DNA of 64,000 nt from Tulasnella sp. 424 (taxonomy: Eukaryota > Basidiomycota > Agaricomycetes > Cantharellales > Tulasnellaceae). The position numbers and the translations under genes are program-made. The notes under the pieces are model-generated. The model worked only from the letters and a program-made list of their open reading frames with translations. It was not told the origin of the DNA and did no database searches. The stretch spans positions 62,001 to 126,000 of the forward strand of contig WSUB01000092.1 of assembly GCA_019633425.1 (NCBI GenBank), read 5' to 3'. Below are positions 30,713 through 42,808 of the stretch, one piece after another (within the stretch, counting starts at the first letter, position 1; each line of letters opens with the position of its first letter).

Positions 30713-32221
30713 TTAATCCAAGTCATCCAGGCTCCTTACTTCAATATCACAGTCTTCCACAAGCGTCTGGATTTCCGCCCAGGCACTCCCCACACCACTC
30801 CCGAACGGCGCGCCGGTTATTAGCAGCCGCGAGATTCTTGTCCGCCAACGCCTCTTATCTTCCTCCGTGTGATTTGGAGAGTTGCGAGCACGTACGAAAG
30901 AAAGGACGTCTGAAATGTCGAATTCCAGCATCGTGTAGAGGTCCACCTCGATCGCGGTCAGCCGGGGGAAGAGCAATTCTGGGAAGATGCTGTACCCCGA
31001 GCTCATGCTGGCAGAGACCACCTGAAATCGCGCGTGTTCGGAGAATCCCGTCACAGCTTGTTCGTATTCTATGCGACTTCGTTGGCTGACCAATCGAACC
31101 TCGTGGCATAAGTCGGTCGCCCGGAGTGAGGTCTCCTCGAGCTCAAGACGGAAGTCTTGGAGCAGGCTATTTCCAGCTAGTAGAGACACGAGCTGTGCGA
31201 ACTCGGTCTCTCCCTCAAATGTAGTAGACTGTGATGGTACCGCGATTGTGAAGTTGACCCTCGCCGTCTGGGGTAGGTTCAAATGTTCGAGCAGCTCGCA
31301 AACCGCGCCGTTGGACACACTCTCCACGGTTAGCTCTTTGAGCTGTTGGGGGGTTACCATTGGGAAAGTCGTGGATGAGTGGGAGCGATCTTTGTTTATT
31401 CCGATAATGCGAACTGTCTCCAGAAGCGGGGAGGATGTCATAATGAAGAGAAGGTCGGCGTGCGTGGGGAGATGGTTATTGGCGTGAATGTCAAGATGCT
31501 GGTAGTGAAATATAATAGAAAGTGATCGGAGGGTTGAGACTGCAAAGAAATGCCACGGAATAACGACGCAGTGTAGGGTCACTGACTGAAGCCTTGGCGC
31601 TAGTGTCCCGAGGAACGTTTCGTCCTGGTATGGTTGGAACCACATATCCCCGCCGAGGCTGACCAATTTGATCTCCCGAAGGTCGAGTTTGGTGTGGCTC
31701 AAGACCCGCCAGGCGGAGGCCCACGTTTCGACGCTTGCTTGGTCTGTGAATCGAAGTGTCTGAATCGGAACGAGCTTGCTGATCACCCAATCGAACAATG
31801 GAACGGGTTTTTGCTGGGCAACGCGAGAGTGTGAGTGGCCTACACGAGACCATGAACAGAATCCGAGAAATGGTGAGTCGTAATCGATGGTGAATGGTAA
31901 GCCCTTGGAGCGGATGAGATAATCTTCCCATTGCTGTCGACGGTCGGTACAGTCGATGGTTGTCCAGAAGAAAGGCGTCTCTGTGACGAGTCGTCTCCAA
32001 GACTTGCAGACTAACATTAAAGTTGTACGCTGAAATTTGGGCATGCAGTATGGATCTTTGAGAAGGATGAGGGAGAACACCATCACGAAGATTTCTTCTG
32101 GAAGACCGTATATGTGACAAGGGATTTCTGGAGAAGTTGTGTAGTTGGGAGAGGGCGCGTTGGCTGGAGGGAATTTGGGCTGGTCCGCCACATAGGTAGC
32201 ATTAAGTGCTTTCATGTTCAT
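30713..32221 (-). CDS. F-box protein, tandem paralogue 2
   Basis: Single-exon frame of 502 aa, starting MNMKALNAT. The F-box is at about 36-88 (YGLPEEIFVMVFSLILLKDP, then LVCKSWRRLVTETPFFWTTI), followed by a leucine-rich body that ends DIEVRSLDDLD. It is very close to paralogue 3 in the body (shared WEDYLIRSKGLPFTI-type and LFDWVISK-type blocks) and less close to paralogue 1. All frames and lengths are intact, so it is probably expressed or recently duplicated. The role as an SCF adaptor is inferred from the F-box only. Confidence 0.8.
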   Translation of the reverse strand: MNMKALNATYVADQPKFPPANAPSPNYTTSPEIPCHIYGLPEEIFVMVFSLILLKDPYCMPKFQRTTLMLVCKSWRRLVTETPFFWTTIDCTDRRQQWEDYLIRSKGLPFTIDYDSPFLGFCSWSRVGHSHSRVAQQKPVPLFDWVISKLVPIQTLRFTDQASVETWASAWRVLSHTKLDLREIKLVSLGGDMWFQPYQDETFLGTLAPRLQSVTLHCVVIPWHFFAVSTLRSLSIIFHYQHLDIHANNHLPTHADLLFIMTSSPLLETVRIIGINKDRSHSSTTFPMVTPQQLKELTVESVSNGAVCELLEHLNLPQTARVNFTIAVPSQSTTFEGETEFAQLVSLLAGNSLLQDFRLELEETSLRATDLCHEVRLVSQRSRIEYEQAVTGFSEHARFQVVSASMSSGYSIFPELLFPRLTAIEVDLYTMLEFDISDVLSFVRARNSPNHTEEDKRRWRTRISRLLITGAPFGSGVGSAWAEIQTLVEDCDIEVRSLDDLD

Positions 32222-32638
32222 GAAAGGAGAGTACCTGATTGATTAACAGGAGGATCAGTAAGACTGCTCTCGTTCGTGAGGGATGCCAATCGCATACTGG
32301 ATTACCGTGAAAAGTATTCCGCGCGCTGGTGGCGACGGAGGGTCAAGCGCGGTCCAGAGGTCCTTAATCCACATGTGGAATGTGGGAATGGTGCCTTGGC
32401 AAGGGCCCATCTCCCGGACATTATCGACCTCCCCTTGTGTATAAGCCTCAAAACTATCGAAATTACGTTTATTTACACATATTATGATATTGATTATTGA
32501 TCTAGGAAAACAAAGAGATGGCGAAAGAGCTACCAGTCCAAAGGGAAACTCCAAAAGCATCCGATCGAGCTCTCCTCGGCAGATCTGGCTTCATCTGCTA
32601 CCCGAGCGGAAGGGGTTCGCCAAAGGGGCTCCAATAGT
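32222..32638. other. Intergenic with duplicated segment
   Basis: Second copy of the flank found at 30511-30700, lying directly after the stop of paralogue 3. The AT-rich block at 32446-32515 could be its 3' untranslated region or terminator, duplicated with the gene. Confidence 0.7.
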
Positions 32639-34120
32639 TTAATCCAAATCACTCAGGCTTCTTACTTTAATATCACAGTATTCCACCAGCGCCTGGAATT
32701 CCGCCCAGGCCCTCCCCCCACGACTCCCGAACGGGGCGCCGGTTATTCGCAGCCGCGAGATTCTTGTCTGTCCACTCCTCTTAACTTCCTCCGTGTGATT
32801 TGGAGAGTTGCGAGCACGTACGAAGGAAAGGACGTCTGGCATCATGTGGACGCCCACCTCGATCGCAGTCAGCCGGGGGAAGGGCAATTCTGGGAAGAAC
32901 CCACACCACGAGCTCAGACTGGCAGAGACCACCAGAGATCGCGCCTGTTCGGAGAATCCCCTAACAGCTCCTTTGTAGCCTATGTGACGTTTTGTGTAAA
33001 CCAATCGAACCTCGTGGCATAAGTCGGTGACTCGGAGTGAGGTATCGGCGAGCTCAAGATGGCAGTCTTGGAGCAGGCTATTTCCAGCTAGGAGGGACAC
33101 GAGTCGTGCGAATGCGATCTCTCCCGAACCTGCAATCGAATCCCAGGGTGGTGAGATTGTAAAATTGGTCCTCGCTGTCTGGGGTAGGTCCAAGTGTTCC
33201 AGCAGGTCGCAAATTGCGACGCCGAACGCACTCTGCACCGTTAGCTCTTTGAGATGCTGGGGGGTTGCTAGTACTACTGGGGGAGTCGTGGACCCACCGG
33301 AATGATTTGTGTCTAGTCCGATAATGCGAACTGTCTCCAGAAGCGGGCAGGATGTCATAATGGAGAGAATGTTGATATGCCTGGGGAGAATGCTGATGTC
33401 AACACTGTCCTGGCGTTGAGTGGGAAAAGTAATAGAAAGTGATCGGAGGGTTGGGACTGCAAAGCAGCGCCACGGAACAACGACGCAGTTTAGAGTCACT
33501 GACTGAACCCTTGGCGCTAGTGTCCCCAGGAACGTTTCGTGTTGGCCTGGTTGAAACCCCGTACCCCCACCGAGGCTGATTAATTCGATTTCCTGAAGGT
33601 CGAGGTTGGTGCGACTCAAGACCCTCCAAAGAGAGTTCCACGCTTCAACGCTTCTTTGATGCGTGAGTCGAAGCGTCCGAATCAGAATGGACTGGCTGAT
33701 CACCCAATCGAACAATGGAACGGGGTTTTGCGGGGCAACGCGAGAGCGCGAGCGGCCCCCACGAGACCATACGTAGGATCCGAGAATTTGTGAATGGGCC
33801 GCGTCGTAATTGATGGTGAATGGTAAGCCTTTGGAGCGGATAAGATACTCTTCCCATTGCTGTCGACGGTCGGTCCAGTCGATGGTTGTCCAGAAGGGAG
33901 GGGTCCCTGTGACAATTCGTCTCCAAGGCTTGCAGACCAATATTAGAGCTGCGCGCTGAAATTTTGATATACCGTACGGATCGTCGAGAAGGACGAGGAA
34001 GACCTTCAAGAGGAGTTCTTCCGGGAGATCGTAGATGCCACACTGGGTTTCTGGAGAGGGCGCGTGGGTTGGAGGGAATTTGGGCTGGTCCGCCACATCA
34101 TGAAGTACTTCCATGTTCAC
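32639..34120 (-). CDS. F-box protein, tandem paralogue 3
   Basis: Single-exon frame of 493 aa, starting MNMEVLHDV. The F-box is at about 30-80 (YDLPEELLLKVFLVLLDDP, then LVCKPWRRIVTGTPPFWTTI). Leucine-rich body and end (DIKVRSLSDLD) are like paralogue 2. Small indels relative to paralogue 2 keep the frame, which suggests selection to remain coding. It is the 5'-most gene of the tandem group and lies next to the ISH1 gene. Confidence 0.8.
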   Translation of the reverse strand: MNMEVLHDVADQPKFPPTHAPSPETQCGIYDLPEELLLKVFLVLLDDPYGISKFQRAALILVCKPWRRIVTGTPPFWTTIDWTDRRQQWEEYLIRSKGLPFTINYDAAHSQILGSYVWSRGGRSRSRVAPQNPVPLFDWVISQSILIRTLRLTHQRSVEAWNSLWRVLSRTNLDLQEIELISLGGGTGFQPGQHETFLGTLAPRVQSVTLNCVVVPWRCFAVPTLRSLSITFPTQRQDSVDISILPRHINILSIMTSCPLLETVRIIGLDTNHSGGSTTPPVVLATPQHLKELTVQSAFGVAICDLLEHLDLPQTARTNFTISPPWDSIAGSGEIAFARLVSLLAGNSLLQDCHLELADTSLRVTDLCHEVRLVYTKRHIGYKGAVRGFSEQARSLVVSASLSSWCGFFPELPFPRLTAIEVGVHMMPDVLSFVRARNSPNHTEEVKRSGQTRISRLRITGAPFGSRGGRAWAEFQALVEYCDIKVRSLSDLD

Positions 34121-34544
34121 GAAGGAGAGAACCTAATTAATTAAAGGGAGCATCAGCGAGACCGCACTCGTTAGTGGATCGGATACTAGGTCACCGTGTA
34201 AAGTATTCCGCGGACTTCTGGGTGGAGGACAACGCTGAGAGGTCCTTAAACACGTGTGCCTTGGCGAGGGCGGTCGCACGGCTCAACTTCTACACCTTCA
34301 CAACCTCATGCCAAGACTGCACGCTCCTTTCGTTCCGAAATATAGTTGATCTCGGTGGCGCCTGTAACTCGGATACGGACCAGATTTCGGAATTCGAATG
34401 GCGAGTGAATCGATACACTGAAATTCATCAACTACGTACAAAGAAATAGAGTAGAAAGCACGACATGAACAGGGATGAAGACTATAACTACAGCGTTCGT
34501 GAATGTGTCATAAAAGCACGACATGTGATGCACGAAGGACGTAA
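34121..34544. other. Intergenic: F-box upstream and ISH1 downstream flank
   Basis: No gene or repeat seen beyond short similarity of the first 60 bases to the upstream region of paralogue 2 (compare 'attaaagggagcatcagcga' at 34139 with 32243). Confidence 0.45.
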
Positions 34545-36585
34545 TTACAACTCCTTCTTCTTCCTCTCAGCTTCTTTTTTGGCACTTGCAGCAGCAGCCT
34601 CAGCGCTAGCAGCCTTGTCAGCAGCCTTGTCGGCGGCGTAGGCCTTAGCATCGTGGCTCTTCTGATCAGCGTAGGCCTTGGCATCGCCGTACTTGTCGTT
34701 CGCGTAGTCCTTGGCTTCATACGACTTGCCGGTCAAAGTATCGAGGATCTAAACATTTGCGTGGTTTAGCGCTAAAAGTCGACAGTCGAGCTACCAAGCA
34801 TGGAGTCTTACCTGAGAGAGAGTTGCTTCGGCATTTTCCATCGACGAGTAGACGGAGGCCCTGATGGCAGCCAGCATTTGCTCGACCTTGTTGTTGGCCT
34901 GATAGTAGCGGACTCGAACTTCCTGGAGGAGTGATGGCCTTCCAACGATCTGCGTGTCGTCGACGCCCCAGTTGCGAAGGTAGGCACGAAGGCGAGCGTC
35001 GGGCCAAGTGAGGTACTCTGCGGACCGATGGTAGGTGTCGGTGTACTTGTCGTTCATCAACTTGATGAGCTCGTCGCGCTTGACTTGCTGCTCGACATAA
35101 GGGGGAAAAGGAGCCGTCAGAAATACTACATGAAAACTCAGGAAGGGGTAGCGTACAGCATCCGAGCGCATGTAACCATGGTCGATCAACCACTGCTTCA
35201 TGTTGGCGTCGCTCCAAGCAGCCCAGGCACTGTCCTTGGCGTTGTACCAGTTCTTCGCGACCATAGATTCAGCTTTCTCGCGCTTGATCTGAGTGTCTGA
35301 CTTCATATAACCGTTCTTGACAAGCCAGGCCTTGAGTTCCGAATCTACATGGAGGTAATTGGTGAGGATACTGCGAGCGCAAAAGCGTGTTCAGGAACGC
35401 ACCTGACCAAGACGACCAAACTTTGTCCTGAGGTGCGTAGTAATACTGCTTAAGGAGTGCTTCGTACTCTTCGCGTTTCTTCTGTGTCTCAGATTTGACG
35501 ATTCCATGGGCGACGAGCCACTCGTACTAGCGAGGGTTGAAATGGGAGGTTATTTTCTTGTTGGATACGTGAATACTGCAGGTAGACACTCACAATATAT
35601 GAGTCGCTCCATGCCTGCCATGCAGGGCTAGTGGCGGAGACATAGGATGTCTTCATCTTAGCGATGAGCTCGTCGCGAGTGGCCTGCTGCTTGGTTTTGA
35701 TGACGCCCTTGTCCTCAAGGTATGAGCGGAGGCGGTTGTCATCCCTTCAAACAGAGGAAATGTCAGCACCTTGTTCTAAATCGTACAGACAACTTGTGCT
35801 CACCAAGTCGACCAGACATAGTCTTTGGAATCGTCCATCTTGCGGTTGGTGAACACAGAAGCCGAGGCGTAAGCAGCTGCGGCGGACTTGGATGCTTCGG
35901 CAGCAATGGAGCTAGCAGAAGGGGCAGCCCAAGAGCTCACGCTGGTCGCGCTCTTGCTTGCTTGACTCGAGAGACTGGAAGCGCTCTTGGATGCTTGGTA
36001 TGTGGCATCTCCATAGACAGCTGTGGAAGCAGCGGTAGAAGCGCGAGAAGCGAGAGAGGCAGCGGCGTTGGTGTAGGCGTTGTACTGCTTCTTGGCGGCT
36101 AGCACGAGTTGTTCGCGAGGACCCTTGGGCTCGACTAAACCTTGCTCGAGGAGGAAGTTGCGTAAGCGAGATTCATCCCAGGAATCGAAGGCAGAAGCTT
36201 GGAGACCCTCATAATGAGGTTTGGCGGCTTCATACATTGACTGAGTCCATGGCTTGTGGCTGCAAGGACGATCAAGATGAGCGCTTGCCCCACAAAACTA
36301 ACAGAAATGCTCACCTCTCCCAGTTAGTAGCGACGAGCTGTTTGAGGTCCTTCTTGCCGTAGTTGTCCGGCACGGCGATCGAATTTGACTCTAGCCAATG
36401 GTGAAGCTTTTGGGTGTCCCAGCTCTCGTAATCTGAAAAGAAGGGGGAGCGATTTATGCATCAGTCGTCATTGGAACTCTATTTGCGACGGTGTTTGACG
36501 AACCTGGCTTGTCATCACCACCAAACCAGGAAGCGTCGGCAGCAGCAGCGAGGAGAAGAGCAGAAACAACGACAGAGGTCTTCAT
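34545..36585 (-). CDS. ISH1: ISH1/MSC1-type stress protein with Ish1 repeats
   Basis: Eight exons (36585-36504, 36432-36315, 36259-35804, 35744-35594, 35526-35403, 35344-35157, 35090-34812, 34748-34545) give 533 aa. Residues 1-18 form a signal peptide (MKTSVVVSALLLAAAADA). About seven Ish1 repeats follow, each beginning with W-(D/S)-x-x-x-L-x-x-(W/Y/F)-L and ending in a basic helix, for example WDESRLRNFLLEQGLVEPKG and WSDANMKQWLIDHGYMRSDA. A Ser/Ala-rich segment lies between repeats 2 and 3. The C-terminus is a Lys/Ala-rich helix of LEA type. Fission yeast Ish1 is a stress-induced nuclear envelope protein and budding yeast Msc1 affects meiotic recombination. The exact acceptor of exon 7 is ambiguous by three bases. 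Confidence 0.88.
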
Positions 36586-37387
36586 TTTTTATGAGAGGGG
36601 AAGGAAAGATGTTTGAGTGGTGGAGAGCTGGCTGGTGGTGGGGTGCCTTTTAAACGATGTGGGTGGATGTCGACGTCATGTCTTTGGCGCATGACCGTCA
36701 AGGCTTCATCCGAGTCGTTTGTTGCGCGCATCGAGAGTGTGGCACTTCTCAAAGTTGCCATGACGTCGTTGGATCATCATCATCCACCAGAGCTCCAGAC
36801 CCAAAAGCCAGCATCTACGGTTCCCACGCCTCAACCTCGCCTTTTCACATGCAAACTCCCATCAGACATTTGTGGAGACCCGAGCATTACGTGTCAATCG
36901 AGGAAATCCCCGTATACGTAAATACTTCCGCAAAGCGACTACATGGGCACCCGAGCGCACTGCTGCATCTGCAATATTAATCGGGCAGTCGGTCATTCGC
37001 TCTGCCCGACTCGAGGCCCTTTGAAGCAACCATTCTCTCGGCGTGCTTCTGGGATTGACTCTATATCAGCACACTCTGCAATCTAGAAATTTAAACGTGC
37101 TGGAGGACCCGGCCACTCAGCCAGCATATGCATTGGTTATGGGAGGAGCTAGCAAGTCACATCAGCACCCGTAATATAACTCAGAGAGGTTTGCAAATAA
37201 ATTAAAATAATCAAGTATGCGTTGAACCCACAGTCCGCGTCTCATTCCATGGAAAATCCCGACAGCTCAATGCGAAGTAGTGGCCAAAACATTCAGGCAC
37301 TCCGGGCGGCGTTCTACACCGTTCCCACACATCGAACACTAGACCCTCCCCCACCGGCATCGCACCCCAAACTCATGCTCGACTGAG
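36586..37387. promoter_or_regulatory. Divergent promoter between ISH1 and IML1
   Basis: ISH1 and IML1 start 802 bases apart on opposite strands, so both promoters lie here. I see no element that can be assigned with confidence. The segment at 37180-37220 is AT-rich. Confidence 0.5.
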
Positions 37388-40300
37388 ATGAATCACTCCC
37401 GCAAACGATCAGCTACACTCTCCTCTCTAATTACTCCTCCTACTCCCCTACGTGAAGGTCAAAGCACACGCCTGACTCTTTGGATAAGCGATGCGAATAA
37501 AGATCGTGTTCTCCTGAATCAAGATGCGTGGCCAGGCGTGGCTGTCGGGGACGTCATTCAAGTCCAAAGTGTTGCGAGCTGGGCGAGGAAAGATGATGCT
37601 AGCATGTGTGGCTTCTGCTTTGTGGTTAGTAAAGACGATGGGGTGGCAGGAAAACACGGACAAGTGAGTTGCCCACTGCTACTTTCAGAGTTTTGGAATC
37701 CCCATGCTAACGCTGAAGCTCACTTATGGCAGCAAATAACTGTTCCAAAGCACCTGGCAACAGTTTTCAACTTGCAGAACCACTCCAAAGTCATCCTAAC
37801 AAAGGTGAGAACTCGCCCGTTCAACCTTTCCTCCTGGAGGTAACTGAGATATAACATCGACCAGATATCAAGGGAGAGTGTGACCGCCGATGCGATCGAG
37901 GTGTACTTTCGGGATCAGTACCTTGGTCGCTGTGACATGTGGAGGCTACAAGAGTCACTCGAGGAACAATGCATCCACCTGGAGGAAAAGGTTACTTTCG
38001 CTGGATGCATCTCGGCCACAATAAGAGCACTTTACGTGAAGAACAAAAAGGTCTGTATTGCTCAAATTGAATGCTCGGTATCTACTTAACAAACAATTTT
38101 TGCTTCAGGTGTCCTCCGCGTATATCACGCCCCGAACGAAAGTGATTTTTCGATCCATGTCAGCCAAAACCACCATCTTCATTCAGGTCTGCCGCGAGCT
38201 TTGGGACTTTGCGGATGATGGAGAAAGGTACTACGAGAAGATCTGCCATTTCTTCTTACCCGCTCTGATAGAGCGTTGGCAGAACGCGTCGACTACCCAC
38301 GTAGTGACCATTGTCCTGGTATCTCGGGTGTTCTACGAACCGGAGGAAAAGCAGTACGCTGCAGGTCCGCTGCGACGAGACCCAGACTCGGGACAGTGGT
38401 ACAAGGACTTCTACAAAGTCGTCGTAGACCTAGAGGTGGTCCACGACTGGAAGCCCAGCCTCGTGTACCTCAAGGAATCATTTTGGACCTTCCAACGGGA
38501 CATCCTCCTTACACACCACTATCACCGAAACCTACAAGCCCAGCAGCATGAACGAGAGAATGCAGGAATCACGACAGATGATCCGGAGGAGGATATCCCC
38601 GTTTGCCTTGTGGGTAGGCTGAGCATGGCCCATGAAGGACCGATCCTAGAAGCCCTCAACATCAGCCTGAATCCTATGGAATCACACTATGTCGATCGAT
38701 CGTTGGTTCTGACCGGAAGCTCCATGATCCTCATTTCCCCCGGAACTGGTCATTTCCGTGTTAACAAACGTCTCCTTCAATTAACGACCACCCGCATGTT
38801 GGACCAAGGCCATGGACTGGACCTTGTCTGCCTCTCCAAGGCACCTCTCCACCGGTCTCCCGTGTTTAGCTTCCAAGGAGTTGAACCGGGAACCAACGAG
38901 TCCATCCCAGGACTGAGGGATACGGATCCACTTTGGGTATGGGAGGAAGAGGATGGACCAATTCCTGGATTGCAGCCGGTGAAGAGGAGGGACAAGCCTC
39001 AGGTGAAGAAAATTCTATACTGGGAGCCGTTCTGGGTGTCACTAAGCTTCTGGGATCAACAAAACAACGTGCCGTTTCGGGAAGATCGGTGAGCTCGATT
39101 AATCAATATCGAGGATGCTTTTCATTCTGGCTAACTTGTATTTCTCCAAGGTTCGTTCCTCGGGCCCGCATGTACGAAATACAAATGCTCGGACTACTAG
39201 CGCATGACGTCTCCACTCTTGCCATTCCGCACCTCAAGGCGAACGAAGGGATTCAAGTCCCTCCAGTGTCAGGTGGGGGCATGACGCAAGAAGAAGCGAT
39301 CAAGTCAGCACGGGATCAATTCGATAGCGACGTTTTCGCTTTCAAGAGTAAAGAGAAGACAATTCCTACTGCCCTTGTTCGGGGGGCACCGACATCGTCT
39401 GCCCATGCGTCGCATCTGCCTGCAAAGCCCCCTCCCACGACACGCAATTCTTCTGAATATGGACCCGAGTCTCGGCCGCAGCTTTTATCTCAATCGGTGA
39501 CCCCTGAACGGCCTAAATCCAGAGAACGGCCTAACAGCCCGGCCCCTTCGACGAGCTCTGCGGCAACCACCCTGGCCAACTTCAACAACAACAGCCTAGG
39601 GCCTAGAATCAAAGCCACCCCGCCGCGGTTGAGATCTCCTCCCCTCCCAGAAAAGATTGCGGAAGAGCGCGCACGAGATTCGTCTCCCTCGGGACCCTCA
39701 CAGAGAAGCCATTCTCCATCCCAAATGTCTGTTCGGTCGAGTTCGACAGCCTCGGCCAGAGAAGCGAAAAGGCGTTCCGCGCGGCCCCCAACTCTGGCGT
39801 CAAAGCTCGGGGTAGGACAGTCGTTCTTTAACTTCCTGACAGGCCGAGCGGGCCCCAGTCAAGCCGAGGCGTCCCAAGTGTCCATCGTAGGAGAGAAAGC
39901 AAGTCGTCCTCCAGTAGCTACTCCTTCAATTGCGGTATCTCCAGCTACCGCACACTCAACGCAGCTGCAGGAGCCTATTATCAATATTAAAAGTCCATCT
40001 CCCATCAAGGTCATTGCTCAACCGATCGCAATCAAAAATACTGGCTCTCTCCCAAGGAGGATCGCGCATCTCCCTATGAACCAGGCCGAAGATCCTGTCA
40101 AACAGCCGGCCATTGCCGCAGCCGGACGACCTCGATCATTTGCCTCTCCCGTTTCGTCATCTCCTGGCCAAGATTCCATTGCTCCTACAGCAATCGCAAC
40201 TCGGAGACCTTTGGAAGCTGCAGCTGCTCCACCGATCAACCCCTCACGCCCAATGTCAATTCTCTCCCAGTCACAATCTTCACTAGCCCGTCGGTGGCAG

Positions 40301-42714
40301 CATATCTTTCCACACCCCACTCTTCAGTACCAAATCAAGTGGAAATCGATGTGCACCCCAGCATGTCTTCCTTTGACAACTGAATATTATCCAAGTAAGA
40401 CCGAGCTGGAGAAGGGATACCAAGTCTACTCGTATGACGTCCTCGTCACTCCGGATGTTCGTGGCAGTTTTATGCTGAAACGCCCAACAAACTCGGACGA
40501 GGAGGAAGAATGGCCACTTCTTGTCATGAGGCAGATGGCGGCCTTACGACTCGCTCTCGGCTTCCAATTCATTGTCGCCCCCCACCCAACCTTCCTCGAC
40601 GGCCTTCCGAACCAAGCGTTGACACCCGGAAACGAGACAGCCATCTCCACGCGGTACAACATTACCGGGCCCGTTGGTGGTCGTTATGCAGCACCAGTTC
40701 ATCCCATCGGTGCCTCTGAGTTCCTTAAGAGCATAACCGACGTCGCCTATCTCAGCATGAGCAACCAAATTCACCGCATCTCGTTTGACCCCATTGAACA
40801 AGTGATTCGGGTAGCCAGATATGTCAGGAGAACGACCCACTCGCTTGAAAGCCAGGTTTACCAATGCTTGGTCTGGCCGAGGTTAGGTGACGGGTATCGG
40901 GAGGTCTCGGCGGCATTTGCCTATCCTAATCTGGACATGTATGGCTGGAACAGGTAAGCAGTTGAACGCGACACTGTTTACACATTTCTAACACTTTCTC
41001 CCTAAAGGATGGACATGCTAGTGGCGGGATACGAACATGACCTGGCGGAGACCCTGCGGTATTGGAGAACCCGTTTTGTGGTTATCCCGTCTGAAAGTCC
41101 ACCAACATTCGCTCAACTATCGGGAGAAAGGCTTAGTGACGAAGAAATCCGACTTCTCGGTGCGGAGAAGCTCGCGGAGCTGTTCCATCGAGCCCGTTGG
41201 TACAAGCCGAACGAGAGACCAGAGGACTTTGCGCCAACTCGTTTCCTCCTGACCACACTTGAACCATCCGCATGTGTTCTGGACGAGAGTCTTACTGCTG
41301 GCTTGGATACGATCCACGAGCAGGGTCCGTTAAAGAAGAAGCCAAATAGTAGCAAGACTGTCGAAGATACACCACTGGCGACGCTGGCAAAGGCAATGCG
41401 GGACGACGATGGCGTCTCAATGAAGGATCATATATGGAATAGAAGCGTGTACCCGGATAGCTTCACCGGCGACGAGTTTGTTTCCTGGCTCGTGAGGGAG
41501 TATAAAGACGTTGCAACGAGGGAACAAGGAGCTATATGGGGAGCAAGATTGATGGAACAAGGCTTCATGGAACATTGTCGTGGAGCACATGGTTTCTTGG
41601 ACGGGTGAGCTTTGACGATATCCGTCCATCTTTGTTACTTATTGCCCCTTTAAGGCATTATTACTATCGACTCAAGGATGAATACAGCGTAGCGCAGGCG
41701 CCGCGGGGCCCTCGTTGGTTCCGCGGCACGGCATCACCTGGAAAACAACCGGACGATACGCCTCTTACGTTGACCGCAAACCTCGAAGCGGTGGCGACCC
41801 GCGCTGGTCTTACTCCAGCAAGCACTCCGGTGCGGCTTACAGCTTCGAAGAAATCCAAACGGAAGCTCATCCTTTCCCAAACCATGATCATCGATGTCGA
41901 TCCTGGAGGGAAGAGCAAGGGCGCCGAGACGGCAATTCTGCATCATGATATCATACACAATCCCTACACTGCTCTGCACTTTGAGCTAAACTGGATGGGC
42001 ACTACTGCACGATTCATTGATGATATGGTGCAATCTTGGGGTCGTAGCATCGAAAAGTACGGACTTCGCCTTGTAGAAGCCTACGTTGACGAAATCGTCC
42101 GGATTCAAGACAAGAATGTATTCCAATCCACATTCCCAATCCGACTCGCAGTCCCACCTCCGGTGATACCGAATCTCTCAGCTCGCTTGCCAGAGGGCTC
42201 AAATGCTGATCACTACTTCGAGCACTGCATCCTTCGGCATTTCGGCTACATCCTGGACATCGAGGCTGGAGGACGATACAGCGATTCAGTTGACGTATGC
42301 TATTCCTACCGACGTACAAGCTTCAGCTACAGCCAGTTCGTCCATAAAAGCGGGCTAGCATTCGTCCAAGTGATTGGGGGGAAAGAAGGCTTCCGCTGGC
42401 TAACCAATCGTTTGGCGGGGACATCAAATAGTTTCAGCAACTCCCATTCGCGGAATACTGGTGGGGGACCAGGCGGGGTGGCGCCAGGAGGTGGTGGTGC
42501 TGGAGGAGGAAGAGCAGGTGCTGGAGGAACTGGAGCACCGGGTATTCCTACCCCTCCCGAACGGCCTGATAAAGACAGAACCGCCACATCCGTCCTGATC
42601 CAGCGACATCTCAAAGGATTAAGCGAATTTTGTTCCGATCCAGCAAGGCTTCAGGCGTTTTATCGGTCGATAACCGACATGCTGCCCTCAGATAACAACG
42701 TTCCTGCAACATGA
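37388..42714 (+). CDS. IML1: IML1/DEPDC5, GATOR1/SEACIT subunit
   Basis: Exons 37388-37663, 37733-37804, 37865-38050, 38109-39088, 39151-40953, 41008-41604 and 41655-42714 give 1657 aa. The vacuolar membrane-associated IML1 domain is at about 185-330 (ISPRTK-like region [20 protein letters not shown], then [13 protein letters not shown]). A long Ser/Pro-rich linker follows. A DEP domain is at about 1230-1320 ([38 protein letters not shown]). A conserved C-terminal region ([14 protein letters not shown]) comes next, then a Gly-rich insert near 42460-42550. IML1 with Npr2 and Npr3 restrains TORC1 when amino acids are scarce, acting at the vacuole. The first intron is 69 bases and open in frame, so a longer isoform with 23 more residues is possible. 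Confidence 0.93.
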
Positions 42715-42808
42715 AGAGGAGGACCTCAGTGGAAGAAATATGGTCCTGACAGACGCCGACCAACCAATTCACACCTCAACTCACTAACCCCTTGGAATAT
42801 GCTACTAG

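Noticed and set aside
36596..36600. AGGGG as a stress response element before ISH1
   Set aside because: A five-base match only 11 bases from the start codon, within the likely leader; expected by chance.
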